DNA of 64,000 bases from Lepidostoma basale (GCA_022606425.2 JAHDVF020000992.1:434001-498000), one strand, 5' to 3'; positions 34,567 through 46,580 are shown, numbered from the stretch's first letter. Notes: generated from the sequence alone by a model not told the origin. A program made the numbers and translations.

Positions 34567-37355
34567 ATGGAACTACAAGCAGAAGCATTTGAATCGGAAG
34601 ATACTTTAAGAGAAATCGCTATTACAGATGTTTGTAGATTATGTATTGCGAATGAAGGCCGACAAGACCTTCATAGTGGTGGAATTATAGACATGATAAA
34701 AAAACTGTTCATCTCTGCAAGTTAGTAAAGTGTTTTTATTATTTTAAATCATAACTTTTTTTATCATAGTAATAAGAGAGAAGACGAACTATATTGAGAT
34801 TTTATTTTCTTCGTCAGCTTGTCTCCATTCACTGCTGGACGTAAGCTTCTCCACCCCCACGCCATCTCTCTCGGTCTCTCGCCAGTGTTCTCGAAGTCTT
34901 TCCCGCCATCCGCACAATATCATCGCTCCACCTGGTTGGCTGTCTACCGACACTTCTTCCGCGCCCAACCTTGGCCTCCATTCGGTAACCCTCTGGCACC
35001 ATCTTCCATCATCCAGTCGACACACATGACCATCCCACTGCCACTTCATCCTCGCAATGCATATCCCTACATCGGTGACCCTGGTGCGACTTCTAATCTC
35101 CACGTTGGATATATGGTCTCTTGGCAAGATACCCAACATGGATCTTTCCATGGCCCGTTGTGCAACTTTGATTTTGTGCATTGTTTCTTTAATTAACGTC
35201 CATGTCTCGCATTCATAGGTCATCACAGGTAACACACACTGGTCCAGCAATTTTGTTTTTAAATTTTGTGGCATGTCCTACTTGAAGATGTTGCCCAGCC
35301 TTCTGAATGCAGACCAACCGAGCTGTATTCCCCTATCAATCTCCTTGACTTGACCCCCTCTTCCAAAAGCCAACACATGACCAAGGTACACATATTCATC
35401 TACCACTTCTACATTTTTATTATGGATTTTAATGTCTTCAATTTGTGTGTTAGTCGATATTTTTGTCTTTGTCATATTCATTTTAAGGCCAATTTTATTT
35501 ATTTTATTTTAGATATCAGGAAATGATGGATTACCTACAAAGATATGCAACGAATGTTTAAATACACTTAATATTGCAACAAACTTCAGAAATCAGTGTG
35601 AAAAAAACGATGAGATACTTCGAAAGAGAATTTTCTCTTATCAGCTAGAAAACGAATCGAATGCGAATGCAAAACCTTTCGTTTCATTTGACCCAAATGT
35701 GCAAAACGTTAATTCAAATAATGAGAATAAAATCAAAATGGCATTAATAAAATTGAAAGGAAGACAAATCAAAATAGGTAATTTAATGTCTGAAATATGC
35801 GAACAAAAGGCCTATGCAAGGATTCAGAACAAAAATTTGAAAAGCACGAACTGTCCGGTTTGCGGAAAATTCTTTGCAAAGAGAGCTCAACTATTGTGTC
35901 ACATAAAGAGACACAGCAAATTGAGGCCGTTCGTTTGCGAAATTTGCAATAAGAGGTTCCGAGAAAGGGTCCAGCTGCAAGAACATGAATCTAGTCACCT
36001 CACAACCAGGGATTTCACATGTCCCGTATGTTGCAAGACCTTCAAATCCCAAAGAGATGTAAGAAGACATAACCATACAGTACATGGACGCACCAGGAAA
36101 GCAGAATGTGAAATTTGTGGGAAGTTTTCAGCCACTAAATATGGACTCAAGGTAAATAATGCATTTTTTATCAGCTGTCAGAAAGCTAATCTAAAACTAT
36201 AACCCATGTCCAAATTTTATCAGAGCAGGGCACATTGTCATCTTATAATAAAAATAATTATACAAGTGAGTTTTGTGTTCCTGGCTGATTTTTGTTTAGT
36301 CCCCATTTTGTTTTGGCTGTATATTGTCCGCCATTATGTTTTGGCTGTATATTGTGAAGCCACTACCCTGAACTTGCAATATGACAGCCAAATCAATGTG
36401 ATGACCGAATAAAATCAGCCTGGAACATGAAATGTTTCCTGTGTGAATTGATTTCATATTTAATATTCAGAAAAACGTTGTGCATTATTATATTTTATGG
36501 GTGTGACATGTTTTACCTTCTTCTTCTTCTACTTTTTGTCCTGTCACACCTCCGTGGTGCATAGGGCCTCAAGGAACCTTCTCCACCCGACTATCGCATG
36601 CCTGATGCCTAACATCATCCCAAATAAGGCCTGCTGCCTTAACCTCGTCCTGCAGGGCTCTTCTGCGGGTGGCTCTAGATCTGCCTCGCTTCCTCTTTCC
36701 CCCCATAGGGGACCAGTCTAGTGCGCCCTGAGCGATGCAGGCTGGGTTCCGTCTAAGAGTTTGACCGATCCACTTCCATTTGCGTCTAGCGTGTTGTTCT
36801 CGTTCTCTAATTAGCTTTTCGCCTGCCATGGTCCAGAGAACGGCATTTGACACTGTTTGGGGCCAATAGATTTTGAATATTAAGCGAAGGCACCTATTTA
36901 TAAACACCTGGAGTTTACAAATAACGACCGCAGTAGATTTCCAAGTCTCACATCCGTACAGCAGTACGCTTTTAACGCTACTGCTGAATATTGGTTTTAC
37001 CTTACTAGGGTATTATCAAATGACATGTATATGCCCTAGTAAGGTGAAACATGTCTCTCCTATAAAACATAATAATAAAACTTATGGAATTCAATTGTTT
37101 TCCTCAATCATAAATACTAAATGCATTTTTTGAAGAAGCCAAGTAAACACGCCTTATTCATTACTATCACTCATATATCAGCATTTCTGTTCAAGAATTA
37201 ATAAATGTAAAGATTTTATTTCTAACCTTTAAAAATAATCTTTTCAGAATCACATGCTCACCCATACAGATGTTAAATGTATCACTTGCAACAAGAAATA
37301 CCAGTCCAACAGCCATGTGCATATTTGTAATAGTTCAAAACATCTATTGATTTGA
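34567..37355 (+). CDS. ZAD-type C2H2 zinc-finger protein
   Basis: Three exons with matching phases: 34567-34720, 35520-36151, 37248-37355 (297 aa). The N-terminal zinc-finger-associated domain is split by intron 1, with the first Cys pair in VCRLCIANE (exon 1) and the second in KICNECLNTL (exon 2). After an Asn-rich linker come C2H2 fingers CPVCGKFFAKRAQLLCHIKRH-like, CEICNKRFRERVQLQEHESS, CPVCCKTFKSQRDVRRHNHT and CEICGKFSATKYGLK, the last completed across intron 2 by NHMLTH. A fifth, atypical finger (CITCNKKY...HVHIC) ends in Cys. ZAD proteins are a large insect family of DNA-binding regulators. Target and partner are unknown. A poly(A) signal follows at 37429. Confidence 0.88.
34785..35505 (-). 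mobile_element. RTE-like LINE fragment in zinc-finger intron 1
   Basis: The minus strand reads MNMTKTKISTNTQIEDIKIH, VDEYVYLGHVLAFGRGGQVK, then in a shifted frame LPVMTYECETWTLIKETMHK, AMERSMLGILPRDHISN and IARMKWQWDGHVCRLDDGRW. This is the C-terminal portion of an RTE-like reverse transcriptase ORF. It ends about 15 bp before the splice acceptor of exon 2. Confidence 0.85.
36484..37085. mobile_element. MITE (GACATGTTTCGCC family) split by a LINE
   Basis: The left arm TTATTATATTTTATGGGTGTG ACATGTTTTACCTT (36486-36519) is mirrored at 37000-37078 (CTTACTAGGGTATTATCAAA and AGGTGAAACATGTCTC...ATAATAATAAAACTT). Between them lies a LINE 3' end. It is in intron 2 of the zinc-finger gene. Confidence 0.75.
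36518..36997 (-). mobile_element. RTE-like LINE 3' end nested in a MITE
   Basis: The minus-strand frame (36907-36569) reads QTVSNAVLWTMAGEKLIRER, KWKWIGQTLRRNPACIAQGA and KRKRGRSRATRRRALQDEVK. The upstream part (VKSVLLYGCETWKSTAVV near 36970-36935) also fits. The 3' end is a (AGA)n tail (CTTCTTCTTCTTCT on plus). It interrupts the MITE at both junctions. Confidence 0.85.
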
Positions 37356-37428
37356 AAAAAATATTTTGACATCCTTGTTTTAGAGAATGTTTAATTCATT
37401 GTGAAACTGTTTATTAATATTTATTAAA

Positions 37429-37434
37429 AATAAA
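37429..37434 (+). terminator. Poly(A) signal of the zinc-finger gene
   Basis: AATAAA 74 bp after the stop codon at 37355, with a T/G-containing region following (GTGTTGTGCACATTATTGTG). Confidence 0.55.
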
Positions 37435-37889
37435 TTATATAAGACACGTGTTGTGCACATTATTGTGATGTTTTAATTGGCAACATTGCCTGAGCCTCAT
37501 CATACGTTGTAAATGAAATCTTCTGTTTGAATGAAAACTTTTACTGCTATCTGATTCTATCAAAACTTATAATACCAAAAACATTGCTTCTAATGTACAT
37601 GAGTTATCATACTAATATTGCAGTATTTAAACTGTTTTTTCTTTCAATTCAGTTGGTAAGAGTATGTATGATTTTTTTTTTTGGAAATTTGATTAGAATA
37701 TAATGGGTCTTTTTCGCTGTTTCCCTCTTGAGCATGCTGGGGACCAGTTGTTCACAGCTTCAAAGCAATAGATTTGTACTCGTCTATTTGAGATCAGTGT
37801 GTTGATTAGAAAAGAAATATTCATATTTCAATATCTTACTCATACAAAATAACCTGCCTTGGGTATTGCCAATTATGAACGGTTATACA

Positions 37890-38065
37890 CAATCTTCGAC
37901 TTGAGGACCTTCGTGGCAGAGAGGAACTGCCACACCGAATGCTCCGGGTTTGATTCCTGGCGATGACAGTGTGATTGTCACACTGTCTTTGGTCTGGTGT
38001 AGAATTCATGTGACAATAAAATAACGATAGATTAGCTAACTATCACATGTCATAAGAATCAATAT
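37890..38065 (+). mobile_element. tRNA-derived SINE
   Basis: GACCTTCGTGGCAGAGAGGA (head), TCCGGGTTTGATTCCTGG (B-box), GTGTGATTGTCACACTGTC and GGTCTGGTGTAGAATTCATG, then CTATCACATGTCATAAGAAT. A few bases are missing from the head compared with the 25966 copy. Confidence 0.85.
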
Positions 38066-38579
38066 GATAAATATTCCCTTTACATCAATTTGGCTCGTGC
38101 TGTAATGATGTAAAGAGCGATTCAACAAAATAATAATAATCTCAAAAGCCTAACAACTTCCACATCAAAGAAACACATGAAGGGAAAATCTGTCCTAAAA
38201 GGAAATTGGAGTGAAATAAAACATTTAAATCTTTTTAGATATTTTTTTATTAATTCAAGTTTTTAATCTCTAAGCACCGGTAAAAATATCTCTAAATACA
38301 TTATACTATTTTTAGTAATTCGGTACAAAATAGGCATGCACATATATTTTTTAATCAATTTGATTATCAAATAATTAACATACTAGAGAAACTGATTACT
38401 TATATAGTCCTAAAATTAAAATATGCAATATTTTACTTGTTATAAAAGACACATTGACAAATAATATATGTTTAACAATAACTATTGAACAGCTATCAAT
38501 GCAAATAAAGTTGAATCCTTCTGCTTCTATGAGCATTTCTACCACCAAAAGTAAACATATTTCCCATTATTACATGATA

Positions 38580-39110
38580 GGATCAATAAGTAGTAGGACT
38601 GAATTTTTGTAGCACGAACCGAGCGGTGGAGGGGGGTCGGACCACCTGGACGTGGTAGTGGGGAGCCTTCCGAAGAGACTGAAATTTTTTCCAGTTACAT
38701 GCGGGCAAGCGGAGAGTAAGCAAGTTGATTTCCGTGAACCTCTGTTAAGAAGTGTCATTGCGATCCAAGATGGAGAAAAATCTCGAGCAGCGCTACTGCG
38801 TCAAACTCAGGAAAACCGCGACGGAGACCCTCGGAATGATTAAGGACATCTACGGGGATGCTGTCATGAGCCACTCAACAGCGTTCAAGTGGCATAAGCT
38901 GTTCTGGGAGGGGCGGGAGCTCGTTGAAGACCAACAACGGCATCTCTGAAGGGGATTTCGGAAAACGAGTTCCAGAAGGCTTACGCATAGTGGGAATCGC
39001 GTTATACGCGTTGTGTCGAAGCACAAGGTTGCTATTTCGAGGGCTGCTAAGGATTTGTACCGATCAGTTCAATAAAATGTTTTATTTAATTCAGTCCTAC
39101 TTTTTGATCC
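38580..39110 (+). mobile_element. Mariner element, internally deleted
   Basis: The inverted termini GGATCAATAAG...TAGGACTGAAT (left) and ATTCAGTCCTACTTTTTGATCC (right, ending 39110) are flanked by TA. The frame from about 38770 encodes a mariner-type N-terminal helix-turn-helix (MEKNLEQRYCVKLRKTATET, SHSTAFKWHKLFWEGRELVE) and stops at 38948. The catalytic domain is deleted, leaving 531 bp. Confidence 0.8.
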
Positions 39111-39112
39111 TA

Positions 39113-39797
39113 CCCTATCATTAAACAATTTTATTAAAAAATGATCAATGCATCCATCTGATTAAATGGTTTATAAAAAATAATGTATACTTACATTTTA
39201 TTCTTACAAACATGCAGTGCTGAATCTATTTTATATTCCAAATATTGTAATCACGTTTTCAAACATAACAATTATTTTTTATACTTGCATAAAATAAGAA
39301 TACTACTTAAAAAGTTAAGGAAAATTTAACTTTTAATCTAGAGATATTTTTTGGCACTTTTGTAACGTCTTCTTAAAAGAAATAAAAATGACACTTCATG
39401 TGAAATAAGTAACATACACATTTCAAATGGAAGAATTCTTACTTTAATTTTTAATCAATGAGACTGGAATATATTTTCAAATCAAACCGATTTACAAAAA
39501 TATATATCAAGTGTCATAATATAAAAAAAAAAATAGAACCCAATAAAATAAAATAAAATTAACACTTTAATATAAAATTAATCTAAAACAACAATAAAAC
39601 AAGGTTCCGGTAACTGTAATAAACAAAAATCCTAACAAAAGGGCAATTACATATTTAAAAAATTAAAAGACAGATTATTTAATATTATTTTTCGGAGTAA
39701 CGCAAATTTTTCAAGAGTATGAATGAGATCAAATTATGAAAACTCTGCTCACCAAAAAAATTCAAACTTCAACACAAAGGACAAAATTTCAGTTGTA
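39113..39797. other. AT-rich DNA between two mariners
   Basis: No gene or repeat end is recognised. Confidence 0.4.
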
Positions 39798-40935
39798 TTA
39801 GGTATACCCAGAATTAATCGTTTTTTTAATAGGCAACTTCGGTTTCATATTTTTGGCTCCGTTGACTAGTAGAGACGTGTGTTGTAATTTTTTATTCTTT
39901 GTGATCCCTTGCCTTTCTTTTAAACAAAAAAAAATCTTCTACTCCATCTACAAACATTGCCAGAAACATGTCCTTCGGAAAGTCATTCAAGAAGCTGTAT
40001 TTTTATTATTTTTATTTTAAAAAAACTGCGACAGAAGCAACGGAATCCATTTATGACATTTACGGTGATATACTGGACAAAAGGAAGTCCAACGACGCGC
40101 CTCAAAGTGGATGGCGCTTTCTAATGGATGAAGCGGCTCTAAAAGCGAAAATCGAAGCAAATCCAATGATGACTATTGAAGAACTATAGAAGAAGGTCGG
40201 CACATCACGATCGAATACACAATCACTATCTTGAGAAACTGAGAAAGGTTGGAAAATATGGTATCGGGTTCTTCACGCGCTAACCGGTCGCAACAAAGCT
40301 AAACTCCTCAGCATATGCGAAATACTGTAAGAAAAGCAACAGTATCGACCGTTTCTCCATGACTTTATCACCGGAGACAAAAAAGGGGTCCTTTATCATG
40401 ATTGTAAAAAAAAGAAACGGGGTTTCAAACCCCAATTCCAACAGCAAAACCAGGACTACATCCTCGGAGAGCATTTTTGGGTAAGTGGTGGGATTCGAAA
40501 GGTGTAATTTATTATGAAGTTTTAAAACAAAGCCAAACTGTTATCGCAGCTCTCTATTGTGAACAGATGGAAAAGTTAAATGCAATGTTACAAGAAATTA
40601 GACCTGCTCTTGTGAATAGAAGGAATGTCATCGGAAAAAAAATCCAGGATCTTGGCTTAGATGTTTAATTACATCTGCCTTATTCTCCGGACTTGGCACC
40701 GAGCGACTATCACTTATTTCGCTCTTTAGAAACGCAATTAAGGAACAAAAAAATTTACAATATCGAAGATCTGAGCTAAACCAATGGCTTTTTATAAGAG
40801 GTATTTTAGATCTAGTAAATATATTGCAAAGAATCAGAAAACACTGGAAATGACTTTGTATACAAAAATAATAAATAATTTTTAAAATCTAATTAATTCT
40901 GGAAAAAAAAAGACATTAATTCTGGGAATACCTAA
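39798..40935 (+). pseudogene. Mariner transposon with dead transposase
   Basis: The termini TTAGGTATACCCAGAATTAAT (39798) and ATTAATTCTGGGAATACCTAA (ending 40935) are inverted and flanked by TA. The 1138-bp element keeps transposase pieces in shifting frames: KKTATEATESIYDIYGD, LTGRNKAKLL, FITGDKK, then from 40480 WDSKGVIYYEVLKQSQTVIA and LYCEQMEKLNAMLQEIRPAL, and LPYSPDLAPSDYHLFRSLET, which includes the last catalytic Asp region. Many stops make it inactive. Confidence 0.85.
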
Positions 40936-40937
40936 TA

Positions 40938-41455
40938 TATGATATCTCCAGTAGCAAATAAAAAGAACTATTTTAGCTTATAAATAAATTATGAAAGTGA
41001 CAATGCCAACAAATTTACAATTTTTTTTTTATAATCTAATAGTTCCAACACTTATCTGCTGCTATCATCTGGTCGTTATCAATTTGTTTTTTTTTAATTG
41101 TATTTAAAACAATTTGAATAAATATAGGTGTATGTTGAGAATTGAAGGCTGGTTATCACAAAGGTGCTAAGTAGTTTAAACATAAAACAAAGAAAAAAAG
41201 AAAAAAAACTATTTACCATGTCCCATGAAGCATATGTGACATCTTTAGGGTGAAGTTTGAACTACATTATATTATTCAATCACTTTGCACCATTGTCTCT
41301 CTTCATTTTTGTCTTTTTTAATAGCACGTTTTTAATGATCAACCCTCAATTTATGAACTCTATATAATACAAGAATAAATAAACAAACTTCAAATGAAGA
41401 ATTTATTAAAAGTTTGTCCCTTTGTGTTTTCCAAATGAAGTGAAGATCAAACATT
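40938..41455. other. Intergenic/3' UTR region with a dispersed repeat
   Basis: 41150-41290 shares GGTGCTAAGTAGTTTAAACA and TTTGAACTACATTATATTAT with 14290-14480. TTTATT at 41402-41407 is a minus-strand AATAAA, 49 bp past the stop of the NYN nuclease gene and a plausible poly(A) signal. Confidence 0.45.
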
Positions 41456-44400
41456 TTAATGGGTTAAAAACTTCGTAAGCGTAGGTCCGTTCTTTCCCAG
41501 GGGATCCCGAGGAAACATGAGCAAGTCCCCGACCCACGTGAAGGGCAGCAACCTCTGTTCAATCGTCTCCCGCCAATCTTCATTTTCCACAATCAGATCT
41601 CGGAAATTATCACCAGAAACGATGACTCCTTGAAATTCCACCGCACACTGGACAATGTACCTGCAATGAGAAAGTACTTGACAAAAAATGACTGAATGCG
41701 TTCCATTAGAAATGCTTAATATGCCACCCCTAAAACAATTATTTAATCAATTAATTAAAAGATTCAATATAACTATAATAAAAGCCTAAAAATAAGGCTG
41801 CAGAAAAAGTGTGAAGAATATACTTTTTAATAATGGCATAAGAATCAATTATACCATTCCCAAAATACGAGGCATATCCAGAAAGTAAATATACTGAGGC
41901 TCTCACAACTGGATGGATTTTATTTTCGACATGTTGGCTATTTATTTCATTTCATTTTTTTTTCATTTATTTTAATAAAAATTACAAACATTACAGGAAT
42001 ATTTCCAGATCGTTTGCAATTACATTATAAGAATTTAAAAGAGAAGCATAAAAACATATAAATAAATAAAAAAGTTTAAGATTTATAAATAATCATAACA
42101 TTGATATTGCATCCCTGAGGCAACTCACACTCACGAAATATGTCGACCTCCGAGGCGATCCGATTAAGCAATAAGATTGCCCTACCCACAGGCATAACCA
42201 TTGGCAGGTTGGTTCTGCAGCGTGGCAAATAAAACAATCTGTGCTGTCTTTGACGAAGGTAATTATCAGGGACAAATAGACCTACATCACTCAGGACATC
42301 CGAGTTCTGTACACTTCCGTATAGCCTGACTCTTCCCTTCCCTACCTGGTTCGAGGTCAGTATGTTGAGAAGTGTCGACGCGACAACACGTTTCGTGAAA
42401 AATGTCAATCCAATCTCCCGCCAAGTGCGAAATACGCGGCGTCATCCGTTATCTCGTTTGGAAGGGAAAACCTCCGGTTGAGGTTTATAATGAGGTGAAA
42501 ACTGCATATGGTGATAAAGCTATGAATCGTACGAGTGTGTACAAGTGGTGTCGCGAGTTTAAAAACGGTCGTACGTCTGTGCATGATGATCAGAGGAGCG
42601 CAACACCTTCAATTGTGTCAAATTATCACAAATCAAATCAACTACAAATCAAAATTATAACCTACAAAAATATACAAATCAAAATTTGGATATGCCTCGT
42701 AAGTTAAAATACATAACAGCTTGTTAATATAAAAATATTTTATATCTTTACAAAAAATTACACACCTGTCATCATATGATGCAATACATTTCCCTTTTAT
42801 CTCTCGTGAGGGAGTGTACACGACGAGCCCTTTATTTTCTAATTGGTCTAATAAGCGAGGGTTGCTGCTTTTCCATCTCTTGTTTCTTGAAAAATAAATT
42901 TATGCAATCTTGAGAATAAGGAGAACATTATAATCTCATTTTATCCAAAAAAGCTAAAATGTCAGTGCACAATGGTGTTCTTGTACCGACCCTTATGTAT
43001 GGAAGTAAAGCATGGAACTGCCAAAAGAAGGATGAAAGTAGAATAAATGCAGTAGAAATGAGATCTCTTAGACGAATGTCTGGATACTCTGTGTATGATA
43101 AAGTGTCAAATGAAAATATAAGAAATGAATGCCATGCGAATGGTGGTGTTAAGAACAAGACAATGAAAGGATCATTAAGATGATTTGGACACATGGAAAG
43201 AATGGTAAAAAAATTATATGTTAATGATGTAAATGGAACTAGAAAAGACCAAGGAAAACGTGGCATGATCAAATAAATCAAATATTAAATGTCGGCCACG
43301 TGAGGAGTCGGAGAAATCGACACGCGTGCATGACATGATGTATGAATGTTGAGGAAGCGAGATAAATATGTCAGGAAAGAAAAGTGTGGCAGTCCAGTCT
43401 TTCTGCCTACCCCTTCGGAGAGACGGCGTGATGGTTGGTTAGTTAGTTATAATCTCCGAGTACTAACTATACTAGGAGATAATAGATGAAGAGTGTATGC
43501 TTATATGTATTGATATTGGGTAAATCACATATGATATAATGAATTAAAACTCACCTAAATCGGGGAACAAAAGCTTTCACTTCGTGCCCTTTTTGCAGAA
43601 AGTAGTCGATACATATCTTTAACCCTTCGACGGAGAACTCTTTTCCATGTCGATGCCTATAATTAAAAAAATATTATATTTGCACAAACCTTAAAGAACC
43701 TGTATGTGATAATACAGGCAAATAATAAAGTTACTTACGACATTGCAACATTGCTGCCATCGATAATTATCATTCGCAAACCACTACGTTTCACATCGCA
43801 ATTGTTTCCTGGGAAATATACATTAGAACCAGCCCTGTTTAATTTTTTTTTAGATTTTTTCAATAGCTGGGCACTGGAATCTTTAACTGTATTTTTAAGC
43901 AGATTTAATAATAAGTTCCTTCTCTCTTCTAAAAGGCTCAAGGAATGAATTGTGGAAGGAATCAATTGTGCGAGAGGTGGATTATTATCAATAGGTGCAG
44001 AAGGATTTCTTATAGTGTTGAGCTCATTTTGTGAACATTTGGCATTATATCTTTCATCAACGGTTAAGTCAATGGTATGTTGTACGAGAGGTGCTGCATT
44101 ATGCTGACAAGTTAACAATACAGGTATCGTATGTGGAGAAGAATCTGAAATGATTGCCGCATCATCTGGCCGCAAGGTACGGTCAACTTCAGCATCCACA
44201 TCGATAACTGTGTCATTAATAGTTCCTAGCGATGAATTAGTACCACAAGCGTACTGATCAACAGTTATAAAGCAAACGTCATCATCGTCGTCATCTTCGA
44301 TGACTATCTTAGAATCCGTAACTAACTTTGGATCCATCATAGTCTTTTCACCATCTTCATTCAACTTTATTTTTTCAATAATAGAAATATCGTTTTTTAT

Positions 44401-44964
44401 AAGAGATGCATTTCTGGTGAGTACGTCTGCGTAACTTTTGGATGGAGTAGACGCAACACAAGACGGTTCTTTAAATTTAGCAGTCACATTGAATATGTTA
44501 TTATTGTTTACCATCGGGGATGAAGTAAGATCTATATGTGTACATTTTAAAGTCTTGGGTTCCGGAGAATCCAACAATATTTCAACTACATTACCACGCA
44601 ACACTTTAGGTTTCGATGATTCCATTGCAAAAATTTCTATAACACTTTGTGTGTTGTCTCGTTTTCTTTTCAAAACATTGACTTCATTTGCAACTTCTTC
44701 AGTTTCACTTGGAACCATACTACTTGTTGCAGAATTTGGTTTTTCTGAAACCAGTTCACAGAGTGTTGGTAAATTAAAAGATTTGTCATTAATAGTGGCG
44801 TTATCTTGGAGTAATTTCGTAATTCTAAAATTTAACGATTTCCGAAATTTTTTATTCTTTTTGCCTTTTTTTGTAAGAGATTCCGTCTTTCGGAATTTAT
44901 GGAATAATGATAATTCTGGATTATCTACTTTATGTGTAACATTACTTCCACTTTCAGCTGACAT
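41456..44964 (-). CDS. N4BP1/Regnase-type NYN-domain ribonuclease
   Basis: Four minus-strand exons in phase: 43739-44964, 43555-43656, 42766-42885, 41456-41660 (550 aa). The first 395 residues are a low-complexity, mostly disordered region with basic patches (KKGKKNKKFRKS), an acidic DDDDDD run and IDLTSS, VIDVDAE and IDLTVDE motifs resembling SUMO-interaction motifs. The last 155 residues form a Zc3h12a-like NYN (PIN-fold) RNase domain: RMIIIDGSNVAMS, EFSVEGLKICIDYFLQKGHE, VKAFVPRFR, VVYTPSREI, IASYDDR and VIVSGDNFRDL, containing the expected acidic residues. No CCCH finger follows, so it is closer to N4BP1/KHNYN than to Regnase-1. These nucleases cleave RNA and act in immune or antiviral control in vertebrates. 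The role here is inferred. Confidence 0.88.
41868..42699 (+). mobile_element. Mariner-like element interrupted by a LINE, in nuclease intron 3
   Basis: The termini CGAGGCATATCCA (41868) and TGGATATGCCTCG (ending 42699) are inverted and flanked by TA on both sides. From 42402 a frame encodes a mariner-type helix-turn-helix (KCEIRGVIRYLVWKGKPPVE, MNRTSVYKWCREFKNGRTSV) and ends before any catalytic domain. A LINE 3' end lies between 41940 and 42390. Confidence 0.8.
41940..42390 (-). mobile_element. Jockey/CR1-type LINE 3' end nested in mariner
   Basis: The minus-strand frame 42408-42076 reads VASTLLNILTSNQVGKGRV, DNYLRQRQHRLFYLPRCRTN and NRIASEVDIFRECELPQG, followed by AT-rich 3' UTR and a T-rich (A-rich on minus) end. 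It fits the C-terminus of a Jockey-like ORF2. Confidence 0.6.
42957..43450 (+). mobile_element. LINE 3' fragment (GSEAWNWQ family) in nuclease intron 2
   Basis: The plus strand reads [39 protein letters not shown], then breaks, NDVNGTRKDQGKRGMIK-type sequence and a GGCGTGATGGTTGGTTAGTTAG tail. It lies antisense to the nuclease gene between its exons 2 and 3. Confidence 0.8.
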
Positions 44965-45397
44965 TTCCTAAAAACAAATTTCAAAAATTATTACATTCCG
45001 AGAAGTAAATTTAAAAAATAAAATCTCAAATATATAAATAAGTGTATCGATGAAGCGATTTTTGAAGACATGCATTTATATTAACATGGAAAGCGTGGTT
45101 AAGACTAAAGAAATTGTACAATACATTCATGCATAACACCTCAAAAACATGAAACAGTCAAATAACATAACATAAACAGATGAATGCAAACATCAATATA
45201 TTTTTCTAAAAATGTAATTGATCATTTTGAGTTTTTTTACACAGGAATAACTCGGATATGATTTATATTTTTCTTCATACACATTTGAATCGCAATGTGG
45301 AAAAGAAATTGAAATCCATTTCCAGTCACACTTCAATTAATTTTAAATTTTTTTAAAAAAACAAAGAAAAGATGACAAAATAAAAACAGTTGTATGA
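44965..45397. promoter_or_regulatory. Upstream region of the NYN nuclease gene
   Basis: AT-rich DNA upstream (on minus) of the start codon at 44964. It presumably holds the promoter, but no core motif is clear. Confidence 0.3.
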
Positions 45398-46580
45398 GGT
45401 GAAATGGAAAGTAATGACATTTTTTTATAACGCGAATAATTTTATATTTTTTTGTAAAAACCATATCAATATAACTCCTTCTTCTTTCAGTGTCATGTCA
45501 GGTCCCCCGATGTAGACTATTACTTGAGAGAATACATCTCTATCCCTGGCAGATCGAAACAGTTCCTCAACACTTTTTAAGCCAGTTCAGATCCCTTACG
45601 TTGTGGGGACAGAGATTCGCCTCCTGCCAATACCTCGTTGAACCTCAATTTTGACTTCAATGATCAGGTGTAACAATTCATATTATTTCCCCTAAGCACA
45701 TTACCTCAATATGACTCCTTATCGCCTTTAAGTTGGCCAACAATATTATTCCAAGAAAATAATCCAATGTTTCTATGATCTTTCTCCAGAGATTGAGTAA
45801 TTTTTCAATTCACTTTTCGTAATTTTTTAATTCTTGCAACTGTTTGTTGTTTTCTCACTTCTGCAGTCTTGCTACAGTATACATAATTGATTATTCACTG
45901 AAACTGATCGCTATTTTAAACATTTCCTCTTTCAATTTCTCTAATTGTGCACAATAAACCTGGGCCCGTAACTGGTAGACCAGGTTTTAATAAATCATAA
46001 TAAATTACTCCTAAAATATTCCCTTAAAACACAAAAAAAATGTTTTTAGGGTTCATAACGGTTAAGGGGTTGAAGCTGATACTTGATTTAAAGAAAGCTA
46101 TTGTTATTTTTATCTCTCTTTGTGTTAGTATATTGCACCCACTCATTAACTCCAGTAACGATCCTCATAAATAGATCAGTTTCATGTCTAAACGAGAGCG
46201 GTAAAAAGATGATTATCCTTTGTCCCAGAGTTGTTGGTGAAAGTACATGCGGTACTCAAATCCATGTCCATTTTTTTTTCAAATGGTTTTGTACTATTGA
46301 ACTGGTACAGCCGAGGTCTTGTGACAATTACACTACAGTTTTGAAAAGATACGACTCCATCCAGAGGTCTTGATTTATTATTTAACTTGCCATCGCTATT
46401 TCTTTATTATTTTTTTACACCATCTATGACATTTTTGAAGGTTTAGGACAACTCTATAAATTTCGCAGATGGTCCCGGTAGCTTCCTTTGGCTTCAATCC
46501 CTTGTTGAATAGAAATAACAAATGACCTGAAACTAATATTAAAGTGCCGTACAAAAAAAAACATTACTTTCCATTTTGCC
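45398..46580 (-). pseudogene. Mariner transposon, minus strand, dead
   Basis: Inverted ends GGTGAAATGGAAAGTAATG (45398) and CATTACTTTCCATTTTGCC (ending 46580) bound about 1.18 kb, with TA at the right flank. The minus strand near 46200-46100 reads LPLSFRHETDLFMRIVTGVN and WVQYTNTKRDKNN, matching the region of the first to second catalytic Asp in mariner transposases. Near 45600-45490 a decayed C-terminus (LFRSARDRDVFSQV) follows. Stops and shifts abound. Confidence 0.7.

Noticed and set aside
43735..44971. A 177-codon plus-strand frame at 44438-44971
   Set aside because: It is the antisense shadow of the NYN nuclease first exon, whose own frame has family motifs and matching splice phases.
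45470..45665. A GC-richer segment that looked like a possible host exon
   Set aside because: It lies between matched mariner-type ends and its minus-strand reading fits a decayed mariner C-terminus.
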